A stretch of DNA of 64,000 nt, taken from Mantamonas sphyraenae (Eukaryota > CRuMs > Mantamonadidae). Below, in pieces: positions 51,501 through 62,900 of this stretch. The translations under genes and the position numbers were made by a program. The stretch is from assembly GCA_026936335.1 (NCBI GenBank), contig JAPMXV010000019.1, positions 186,001-250,000 on the forward strand, written 5' to 3'. Every line of letters starts with the position of its first letter. Position 1 is the stretch's first letter. Below the pieces are notes generated by a model. That model did not search any database. It saw only the letters and a program-made list of their open reading frames with translations, and was not told the origin of the DNA.

Positions 51501-54500
51501 GGCTGACCAGAGGCAGATGCTGCCGGCCGTAGATGCAGGGCTCAAGAAGATCCGCAAGAAGATTGCAGGGTACAAGAAGGACATTGCCAACAACTCGGCG
51601 CACCACCGGAAGTACCGCCAGCACTTTGTTGCGTACCACAAGCGCGGTCTGCGGTCGCTCAAGACGTGGACGGCTTTCCGCAAGGCTGTGGCCGAGTCTG
51701 AGAATCCGGGGGACGCGTTTGTGCGCGTTGCGGAGGAGGTGCAGCTGTGGTTTGCAGACTCGCACAACCCGCGTCTGACAAACAGCAGCCACTGGAAGAA
51801 CGTGTATGCCAAGAAGGTGCACGCCCTGAAGCAGATGGCGCGTATCATCAAGATGCTGCGTGTGCCTACGCATGCGTTGAGTGCGAGCAGCCTGGAGCGT
51901 GCGCTGAACCAGCTGCACACGTATGCAGAACGGCTGCGCACGAGCAAGTGGTCTGCGCCGCATGTGAAGCGTGGTGCGTACAAGACGTGGCTGCGTTCGG
52001 CTGTGTCCAAGGCACACAGCATGGCAGCCAAGGCGAAGAAGCAGAAGCAGTCGATGTACTGGAAGCACATGGCGCTTGCGGCACGCGCAGAAGTGCAGGC
52101 TGTGGTTGCGACGTGGATGTACAGGCTGCATTCGCAGGAAGTGAACCCGCTGCGGCGTATGTCGTTGAGCTCGTGGTTCATGCACCACGCGCTGGCCAAG
52201 TACGCCAAGACCGGCGTGGAGGCGTGGAGCCTGCGGGCGAAGTTTTACGCAGCGTACCGGCTGCGGGACATGTCTTCGTACCTGGGCAGGTTCGACGGGT
52301 GGAAGGCGAACGCAAAGATGGTCAAGATGGTTCGAGACTACATGATGCTGGAGATGTTCCAAGGAGGGCGATCGGCAAAGGACCGCTTGGCGTTCTACGA
52401 AGCGCTGGAGCTTGAGTTTGTGGCATGGATGCGTGAACAGGAGGTGATGAACCAGCACTCGAGCGTGAGGGCTCCGGACGCACGCAAGACCAGGCTGGTG
52501 CGTGCGCAGCACAAGTGCATTGCGGCGCAGACGGTTGCGCAGCGGTACACGCCGGGCACCAAGGCTCACCGCGTGGCGGAGGCCAAGTATGGCCAGGCGT
52601 GCATGAAGTGGAAGTTTGAGCAGTATTCTCATCGCAGCTCGCTGAAGAGGATGCTTCACCAGGCGACCCACATTTTCAACAAGCGCGTGGAGTGGGCGGA
52701 GGGCAAGATGAGCCGAAGCGAGTTTTTCCGCCACTACCGCAGCAGCGTGAGCAGCAGGTGCAGCGACCTGATCAACCAGTCGTCGTCGTATTGGAAGAAG
52801 CAGTGCTCGCAGGCTATGGCCTACATTGCCGAGGAGGAGAAGCTGACGTCCAAGTTGCCTACGCTTGCGCGCCATGCGGGCCGCTCTGAGCAGGACAAGA
52901 TGGCGCTGCAGGTGGCCAAGCTGCGCACCAAGGAGCTGTCGTTCCTTGTGGCACAGAAGGCCAACTTTATTTGGCTTCCAGATCACACACAGGGCGCAGC
53001 GTGGTACCACGCCGAGGTGGCTGTTTCCCGCGAGCGCGAGGCGCTGGAGCGCACTGGACGCGCAGTTCACATGTACCGCGTGCAGATGTACGAAGCGACG
53101 GCGCTGTCCAAGCAGACTGCGGTGATGCGCTCGCTGATCAACTTTTCCGGCCCCACGCCGGGCACGCTGAGCGCGATCTCATCTCAGGCGTCCAAGGAGG
53201 CAGCGGCGCTGAAGAAGCGTGCGGAAAAGGCCCGCGATGAAGTGGGCAAGCTTTCGGCAAGCGCACGCGCTGCGATGGCCAAGTGGAAGAGCATGGCGGC
53301 GAAGGAAGAGGCGAAGCGTGCGGCAGCGGCAAAGAAGGGCAAGTGGGCGAGTGCGTCTGTGCACCAGCAGCTGCGCAACCATGCACGCTTCATGGCTGAG
53401 CTGCAAAACAAGATCAAGAACTCGTATGCCTACAAGATGACGCTGTACCAGGCCAGGAAGGCCAAGGCGACGGCGACGTTCAGCACGAGCGAGGCCGAGT
53501 TTAAGCTGCTGAAAGAAGGCAACATGAAGCGGGCGTACCTTTCCGCAGTGATGTATCATGCGCGCGCAAACATGTCGCTGTACTGGACGAAGCTGGAGCT
53601 GCTGAAGCCGCTGAACGCAAAGGCGCGAAGTACTACGAAGGCGAGGTGCGCAAGGCGCAGGCGGTGGTGGCAAAGGGCCTGGACTTCCGCAAGGACGACC
53701 AAGTGAAGGACCACCAGAAGAAACTTGCGGTGGCTGCGGGCAAGCTGGAGCACTACGAGGGCATTGCCAAGTTGTCGAAGCACAACACGGCTTTGGCCAA
53801 GCGTTGGCTGTACACCAAGGCGGCAGAGACGGCGTGGGTTGCCTTTTTCAAGGCAACGTGGCGCTCGGACTTGTCTGCACGTGCGCAGTTCAACGAGTGG
53901 AAGGCCAAGGCATGGCACGCGCGAGCAAACGCAGAAACGGGCAGCAAGGCGGAAAAGGCGAAACTGGCAAAGTTCTACCGCCTGCGCGTGCGCTACATGG
54001 AGATGATGGCGTCGAGCTACTACAACTACATGGCGTTCTATGAGAGCAACGGGATGGACAAGGCCAAGCGTGTTGTGTACCTTGCACAGGGCAAGCAGGC
54101 AGCGAAGCTGCGCGACGCCATGCACAACGCCGACCCGTACTATGACTTGGCGTGCGTCAAGAGCAACCGCAAGGCTGGGAGCAAGAAATACGACGAGTTT
54201 CGCGCAATGGAAAAGAAGCACGGGTGCTACCGGGGCAAGGAGACGCACGGATGTTTGTACGCGCAGTCGATCCGTTTGCAGGCGGACGCGCACTACGCGC
54301 GTGCGTCGTACTGCAGGAACAAGCGCCACGTGTGGGAAAAGCATTTCGAGTCGAGCTACCAGGAGCAGTCGCAGGCGATGCGCTACCGGGCGGACATTGC
54401 GCAGCGCCGCAGCAGCGGCAAACTGACGCCGAAGAAGCACACGGAGCTGCGTCTGTTTGTGCACGGGTTCATGCTGATGAGCAAGTGCTACCGCATGTCG

Positions 54501-56641
54501 GGAGGCACGCATGCGACAAAGGACCCAGCAAAGCGCCGCCAGGCGGCTGCAGACGCGTCGGAAGTGTGCACGGAGGCGACGGAGGCGATGAACGAGGCGC
54601 GTGGCGTGGACCCTGCGCGTTCTGCGCAGTGGCGAGCGGCGGAGAAGAACTACAAGAAGCACATGGGCGAGGAAGAAGCGCGTCTGCGAAAGGCCAAGGA
54701 CGGGCAGACCAAGGGCGTGCTGGGCTACCGCGTGAAGTATTGGAAGTTTTTGATCAAGCAGGCGAGCGAGATGGTGCGGTTCTACAACAACATGCGCTAC
54801 ACGTTTTACCGCGAGCGTGCGCAGATGTACTATCACCAGGCGCGCTTCTGGGAGTACACGGCGGACCAGATTGAGAACGGCAACAAGAAGTGGTTGCGGT
54901 ACAAGGCACTGGAGAACCACTGGCAGGCGGAGGCGTTCAAGTACATGGCCAAGGGAAGCCAGGAGGGCAAGTCGTATGCGCTCACCGTGGACAAGAGTCA
55001 ACGCAACGCGGCAAACTACCTGGCCATGGCCAAGAAGCTGCGTGACAAACCGACCCCTGCGGAAGAGTTGATGGAAAACCTGCGCGAGAACCTGACAAGG
55101 GTACACAAGAAGGTCAAGGTGATCAAGGCTAAGCTGCACAAGGCGATGGCAGCGGCGACAAAGGCGGCAGCGGTGGCCAAGGCTGCGGCAGACCAGATGC
55201 AGGACCGCGGATCGCACGAAGCCAACGACCGTGAAAAGGCCAAGGTGAAGGCGCTGGAGGATGCGAGTGCCAAGGCGAACGCTCTGGTGCGCAAGATCCA
55301 CGCCGAGCTGGACGAGGCACATCGCTCGGCCAAGGTGATCTACAAGGCGCTGCACGCGCAACAGCACAAGGTGCTCGCGGCGTCGCACGAGCGTGGCAAG
55401 CAGCACCTGGCAATCGCCAAGAAGGCAGCGGTGCGTCTTGTGCAGCGTGTGCTGGCAAACGGCACGCTCAAGGTGCTGGAAGCCCTGATGAAGGTGGCGT
55501 GGGCGATCCGTCACACGGGCATTGCGCTGCTGAGTTCGCTGCGCTTCCGCTCGTCGCTGAAGGGCGCAGCACTCAAGGCCATGCAAAAGAAGGCGTCGGG
55601 ATATGTGGTGTACGGCAGCAATCTGTTGCACCAGGACTACGAGGTGTCGGCGCAGATCAAGCAGATGGCGGCCAAGTACGGGATCAAGGCGGACGGGTAC
55701 ATCTCCAAGAACGCGCGACACATCAGCCAGTACCAAAAGGAAACCGAGAAGCTGGTGCAGAACGGCGTGCGCAACCTGGTGGCACGCGAAAAGGTGCACA
55801 AGGCCCGCAAGCTGGAGGCGAAGCGCAAGCGGGAGCTGGCACGCGCCAAGCGCCTCGCAGCCGAGGCCAAGGCTCGCGCGGCACACGAACGCAAGACGTT
55901 TGCGGCCAAGATGAAGGCGGCAGCCAAGGTGCGCGCTGCCGAGCGCAAGGTGAAGGAGGAGAAGGCCAAGGTGGCGCGCGCAGCAGCCAAGCTGGCCAAG
56001 AGGAAGGCACAAGAGGCGTTCCTGAAGAAGCGTGCAGCCGCGTTGGCAGCCAAGGCCAAGGCCAAGGCTCTGGCGGAGCAGAAGAAGCAGGATGCGCTGA
56101 AGAAGGCGGCAATCAAGGCCAAGAGCGCAAGGATGCGCAAGGCGGCCGAGAAGAAGCTCAAGGCGTTGGTAAAGAAGGAAAAGGCCAAGTATGTGAAGAT
56201 TGCCAGGCAGGACGAAGAGCGCATCGAAGCAAAGGCCAAGGCCAAGAAGGCGCAAGCCAAGAAGGAGAAGGCCAAGGCCAAGCAGCAGATGCGCAAGTTG
56301 TTGAAGCAGCGAGCCAGGAAGATGTTGAACAAGAAGAAGACGAAGAAGGGAGGAAGGAAGGGTGGAAGGAAGGGTGGAGGAAGGGTGGCAAGAAGAAGAA
56401 GGGCAGGAAGGGACGTGGTCGTGGCAAGCGCGGCAAGCACAGTGGCTGCACGTGCACTTGCTATGGCCGTCGTGGATGTACATGCAAGTGTGGGGGGCGT
56501 CGTGGGCGTCGTGGGCGTCGTGGGCGTCGTGGTGGGCGATGCAGACGCCACACACGGTGCGTCGTGCGTCGAGGCTACCGCTTCTGCTTCTTGTACTTCT
56601 GTGAGCGCAGGGTGCGACTTGTCTCGCGCCGCAGGGTTTGA
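48528..56641 (+). CDS. Giant secreted Lys/Ala-rich helical protein with Cys/Gly/Arg tail (frame broken four times)
   Basis: Start at ATG 48528 with a clear signal peptide (MTRTVLVLLFLAMLVCSSVS). One intron, 49153-49291 (GTGAGA...CACACAG, phase 1). About 2650 aa to TGA 56641 when four one-base frame breaks are bridged: ~49379 (a G short), 51007-51011 (one T too many), ~53624-53628 (one base short), ~56377-56381 (one A short). Segments in order: a 200-aa N-region, an acidic linker (DEEEDEEGGEELEDKNEDK), and a beta-rich block with repeated K-L-G/K-F-K phrases (to about 51.0 kb). Then come 4 kb of Tyr/Trp/Met/Lys/Ala-rich helices, a Lys-Ala helix (55.8-56.3 kb), Gly-Lys-Arg repeats, and a Cys-rich Gly-Arg tail. 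No membrane span is seen and the family is not recognised. It may be an extracellular matrix, theca or extrusome structural protein (inference). Confidence 0.65.
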
Positions 56642-56928
56642 TTCGCGGAGCGCCAACGCTTGTAGCGGCTGTTGTCGTCCGGAGAAATGAAGCCAGTTTG
56701 ATCGAACTCGAGCAGCGTCGTTGCACATCACGGAACAACACACACTCATACGCAGGATATTGACACATTCGCCACGTGCAACGATTTGTGGCTCTATGTG
56801 CGCTCGAAGCACTCGCTTCTGAGCATCTTGTGGCCCGGAGAGTTTGTCGACGGGCGACGATACAGCGAAGACAGGAGAATGCTGGATGACCAGGATGTGT
56901 AGGGGCAGATGTATGTATGTTCACACTC
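56642..56928. other. Convergent intergenic interval with no recognised feature
   Basis: These 287 bp lie between the stop codons of the giant secreted protein (+) and the giant membrane protein (-). I see no RNA gene, repeat or plausible ORF; it probably holds both 3' UTRs. Confidence 0.6.
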
Positions 56929-59900
56929 TCACGGTTCTTCCTTTTCTCGTAGGGCCGCGCGTCGGGCAAACGCGGCGACCTCGGCAAGCGTGCTGGGTTG
57001 GATGGAGTCACTGGAACCACTCTCTGATTCCCACGCACGCTTTGTGCTCTTGGAGGGATGCACTGCGTTGACTTTGTGCACCATGGTCATGCCCAGGGCG
57101 TTGGCGATGCGCCTCGCCGCACTCCCGTCTTTGCGATGCGCCAGGGCCATGGCCAACTCCACAAGCTCGCGCTTGGGTGCCTCATCCACTTCGTTGGGGT
57201 CCATGAGGAAACCCATGACCTGCTCTGCTCCTCCGCTGTCGCACACCTCCCTGATCTTCTGCCACTGATCGGAGAAGCGTCGCCTGTACGCCGTCTGCTC
57301 GTTGAGATTGACGACCTGCTGCAACGCCTTTTCCAGCGCCCTCATCCTTTCCAGATCAAGGCGCTCAAACACCATGGCCTGTGCGTCGGGAAGGTGATCT
57401 GCTCCGAGAACCTGCCCCAGCAGGTGCATCAGCCGGTCGCCGCGTTCGGCGTATTCGTCGCCTTGGTCCGTCGCGTTGATGAGCCACCTGCGCTTCCAGG
57501 CGACCACTTTTTGGTAGATGTCCAGGCCAACGTAGAGGACACAGACCACAAGCACAGAAACGGCCACGGCGATGGTCAAGTTTGTCCACGATTCGTAGCC
57601 CCGCGCATTCAAGCCTTTGGTGACAAACATGATGCCTGACACAAGGAGTAGCAGTGATTGCACAAACAGAATGCTCTCCAGGTTGTTTTGCATGCTCGTA
57701 CGGTACGGACGAAATCGGAACTGCATCACGGTGGCTGTGCCCAGCACCAGCAGACCGAGGAGCCCCTGCAGGACTGGGAGAGACGCCGCATACAGGTTGA
57801 TGCTCACCACGGCAGCCTTGCGCAACAGCACAAAGCCTTCGTAGTAGAAAAACCGGCTGCGGAACTTGCTAAACAGCGTGCTGAAGCTATGAAGGAACGG
57901 CTCCGCACTGCGCGTTTCTGGTTCCCGACCGCGGTACATGATGCCCAGTGCCATGGCAGGGATGCCCAGCACGTACAGAAACATAAACACAGAGGCAGCC
58001 GGGACCAGGTGCATATGTACGCCGTCGGGCACCCAGCACTCCTCGGCTGGAAGAGACTTCATGACGACGAGGCCCGGGCGCACCTCGACGCAATCAAACA
58101 CCTCCAGCACCCGTGAGCACAGGGTGATGTACAGGATGAGCGTGGTGAACACGATTTCGTTGATCACATAGCGCAGGGTGTCGATGCCCACGGGTTCCGT
58201 CGTCATCACCACCTCTGCCACACTGTCACGTGCCATCAGCAGCCACATCGTCGTTTTCGGCGTGTCCACAGAGACCTGAGACACCACCGAAATCGAACGG
58301 CGCATGCTGGGTCCTTCGTCCGACAGCGCCAGAGTCTGCGTTTGCTTCCACCTCAAGTACCGGTCCACCACCCACCAGTGTAGGAACTGCAGACCCACAC
58401 GGACGAGAATACCACACAGCACAATCACGGGCAGTGCCATGGTGAACCAGAAGCGCGTCTCGTACGTCCACATGGCCTGCAGCGAACATTCGGGCGCAGC
58501 CGCATCCAGATTGAAGTTCAGCACCGAGAAGTAACCAAACATGTTGCGCACGCTGTCGGGCCAATTGAGACGAAAGTCGGCAAACGTGCCCATGACTTGA
58601 AGATGGTTCAGTGCCAGCGAGATGACTCGGCCCCTGCGTTTCTGGGCTGTGCGTGCCTCGCGACGCACCCAGCTCAGGTAGATCACAAACAGGACCAGCA
58701 ACAGGATCAAAAACGTCTGCGACTCTTCCTGACATGGCTGGCATGCTTCACCCAGCCGGTAGTACCCTTCGGTGCACTGGCCACACAAACGGCCCTGGTA
58801 TCCATCGCCGCAGTTCGTTCCGTTCCCACCCAAGCAAGCGCTCTCCACCGCACAGCGCGTAAAGTGGAACTGAAGGCCGGTCCCGGTGGAAAAGAATCCA
58901 GGGAGGGCCTCTGGCAGCGACGAAAGCCCCTTGCACATTGCATTTTCTGGGCACGCAGTGCAAGCGAGCCCACGAGCGCCTTGAGGATGGTAGAAACCCG
59001 GTGAGCAGCGGCAGTCTGAGAGAAACTCGGGTCCGTCGTCCTTGTATGCTTGAGAGCCCGTGGGGCATTCAACAGGCAAGGGGAACACCGTGAACGTCAC
59101 GTTGGAGCTCTTTGGCCGCGCCCATGTCTGCCCGTCGTCAAACGAGACCTCGGGTGGAAACGTGCCGCGTGTCTGTGTGGAAGGGGTCTGCACAACGAGT
59201 GTACCCTCATCCCCGACATGCACCTGCGTAAACACCTCGTCGCCAAAGCGCACGCGCACAACGGGCGCACCCTCGACAAACCCACCACCTCGGATGGTCA
59301 CTGCCAACGCATCGCCAGGCTGCTTGCGAATTGGTTCAAGATTTGCAATGGTCACCGTGTCGTGCAGCGTCAGGTTGGACGACGTCGGATACAGTTGCTG
59401 GCCGTTGTTGGCCACCCAGATCTTGACAACCACGGGCCGTGCAAGCGTGCCTCCGTAGGGAGGGACAGCCACACGCAGCGTAGACGTGCCCACGCGCTCG
59501 GCTGCCACACGTACAGACCACCCTGCGCCGTCTCGCAGTTCCACCTGCGGCGTGTCGCGCAGCTGGGCAAACACACCGCGCACAGACACCACCGTGCTAC
59601 CAGCGCCGTTGGCCACGTGCGGCCACGTGGCATTGACCACCGACGTCGAATACACCTGAAGCGCCATTGGCTTCTCGGGGGGTAAACGTGCGTCCAGAGT
59701 CTGTCGACACGGCCATGGAGAGCTGGTGCACACGCTCCACGTCAGACGACGACACAAGCGTCAAAGGCAACGCACCAATCTGCACCTCCATCTGCGACCC
59801 ATCGTCATCCACACGCAATGCTACTGCTTGCTGCACAACCGCGCCTGTTTCGTTGGACCGCAGGCGCAGCAGCATCGAGTTGCCCACGCTGCTGTTCAGC

Positions 59901-62900
59901 AGCTGCGCACCCACAATGGTCAACACCGTGCCGCCCACCACAGGTACGGACTGTGGAGAGACACTGCGCACACGCGGACTGGCCGTGCTGTATCGCACGC
60001 CGCTGCACGACGTGAAATCGACGCCGTTGGTGGCGATTTCAACCGTGTGCAGACCATCCGGCAACGCAGGCGTCACACAACGCATCTCTGTGCGTGTCAG
60101 CACCCTGCACTCGCGTGTTTCCTGCCCGCCAAAGCGTGCGGTAAGCGTGGGGAGCCCCAACATGTTGGTGCCATACAACGCCACCTCCGTCTCCATGTTG
60201 GTCGGCCCCAGCGCACGTCCGATCTGCTGCACAGCCACATTCTGAAAGTACAGCAACGAAAGAGGCATGCGCACATAGTTCTGGCCATTCAATGCCACCA
60301 GCAAGCTTGTGTCCACCGTCTCCAGCGCGCCGATCGGCAACGTGGGCGTCACCACGGTCATGTTGGCCGTGGTCCCCTCCATGGCTGCCACGGGGTCGCT
60401 CAGCCACTGCAATCCTGGGCTTGTGACGTTGAAACGCACACGTGTGGCGTCTCGTGTTTGCGCATACTCGCCCGTCAGCGTGAGGGTGTTGCCACCCGCC
60501 GCACGCGTCGACGTGGGCGCCACCGTGTCCATCACCGGCACACGGTACACCTCAAAGTAAGTGCCACTCTGCGTGACATTCCCACCCACATTCGTGCTTA
60601 CGTCCACACTCAGCTTGGCCAGCTGCGAGCGGGGCATGCTTTCGGGCACTTGGTTGCGGAGATCCATCGTCGACAGAACCACCGTCGTCTCGCTCTGAGG
60701 CATAACATCTGCCGTGGCGTTGCCCACACACACACGTACCCTGCCTGTGATGGGGTGGGCCACAAAGCCTGTGCCAGTCAGCGTCACCACCGTGCCGCCT
60801 TGCTCCGGGCCGCTCAACGGCTGCATGGCCGTCAGCACAGGACGCACTACTGTCAGCGTGTACTGCGTGGTCACAAACTGCACGCCATCGTTCAGCGACA
60901 GTCGCACCACGTAGCTTCCCTGTGTAATGCTCGGCAGCGGCACGCGGATGCGCGTTGCATCCACACGCTCGCCTATCAGATCGCCCACAGAGTCCACACG
61001 CACCACAATCACACTCGCGTTCACAAACCCTGTGCCGTGAAGAATCAAATCCTGCGGAAGATTCTCCGCCACCCGTGCAGGCTCGATGCTCGTGAAAGTT
61101 GGCGGCGCAGAAAACGCCATCGCCGCATCCTCGCTCGTCACAAACTGCTGCCCATTCAGCGTCACAAAAACCTGTTCGCTGCCTGTTTGCAAGCCCACAT
61201 CCGGAGTGCGGCATGTAATCTCACTGGCACTGGCAATCGTGGCCGACACAGCCGCGAGACTGCTCCCGAAGCGACACAGCACCTGACCAGGCACAGGCTG
61301 CACAAAGCCCACGCCACGCATGGTCACCAGAGTGTTGCCACTCAGTGGTCCCCACGTGGGACGAGCTGTGTCCAGGCGGAACACGCTCATGCTCACGTTG
61401 GCCGGCGTGTACTCTTCGCCGTTCAGCGCCACGCGCAGCGCAAGCGATGTGCCATCGCTTGCATTCAGTGCAGGCATCGTCACACGCAGCACACTGGTGC
61501 TCACAAACGTCGCATTCAGTGTCAAGTTGCGCGGAGCCACGCTCACACGTGCTGCGCCAAGGGTGTCCACAAACAGCTGGCCTGCAGCAGGCGCCAGATC
61601 CACCGTCAGACCATCCACGTTGTTGGCCATGGCACTCGGAGACACACTGGATACGCCGTGCTCCTGGTACAGCCGTGCCACCAGAGTGTCCGCCAGAAAC
61701 TGCTCGCCATTTGGCGCCACACGGATGCTCAGTTGACGCACCGTCCCCGCCGCAAACGCTGTCATGCTGTCAAACGACGGCAGATCCAGCTCCACCACAC
61801 TGCTTCCGTTGCTCGGCAGCGCCTTGCGCAGCTCCAGAGTCTGCCCACTGGGTCCAGCGGCCACGAATTGCCATCGTGCAAGCTCGGGCAATGTCTGCAG
61901 CCCAGTTCCTTGCACACGCACGCGCACAGACTTCCACTTGGGCACAAATGCAGGCGCAAAGCTTGTCACACTCATGGCATACGTCGTCAGCGTCGCAGGC
62001 TGCGCCACAAACACCTGGCCATCCAGAGACACGTACACACGGATGCCCGAGCGAACCACGCCACCAAATGTGGGCGTCACACATTCCAGCACCGTGCTGT
62101 TCACCACGCTGCCTGTTCCCGTCCACGTGGCCCCAGACGACACGTTGTACACACACGTGATCTTGTTGGCGCCCAGCGGCAGCTCCTGGCCACGCACAGC
62201 CAGTCGCGTGCCTCCGCCGCTCGCAGGCCCACTGCGCGCCTCGTTCACAAGCGGCCCCGGCTTGTAAAATGTAAACGGGATCGCCTGTGTCTCGTTGCTG
62301 CCACTGTTGAACAGCACGCGCAGTGTGGTCGCGTACGTGGATGTGTGCGGCGATACAGGCGCCGTGCAGCGGATCAGATCCTCCGCCACCACCGTGCATC
62401 CCGCGGCCTGTGTCTCATTCGCTCCTTCCCCACGGCTCATCACAACCTGCGAACCCACAATGAAGAAGCGTCCAATGATATCCAGCGTAGTGCCTCCGCC
62501 AATGGGCGCCACGTTGGGTTCCACACGTTGCAGCACAGGATCGCCCGGCTTCAGGAGAAAGGCAAACGGACTGCCCGGCACAGCCACGCCGTCAACAGTC
62601 ACATTCATAACAAAGGTGCCAAAGGCCACGATATCCACGCGTGCACGAAACACTGCGGCTGAGGACGCGTTGCCAAACGTCACCTGTGTGTCCGAGATGG
62701 CTGCGCCGCTGAGCCAGCCCTCGACCACAGCCGACGGCACACCGTTGCCAAACCGATCTCGTGCTTGAAGTTCAAACACGCGCGATACGCCTTCGGGTGG
62801 GACCTCCTGGTCCTGGACGGCCGAGGTGTTGCGCAGCAGTGTCTGCGCAGCCACAGCCGGACCCGGCACCACCGTCAGCTCGCCAGTCGACACGGTCGTG

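Noticed and set aside
59726..62662. Plus-strand open frame of nearly 1000 codons, His/Arg-rich
   Set aside because: It is antisense to the IPT-repeat region of the giant membrane protein, which has clear domains; no domain or start context supports it.
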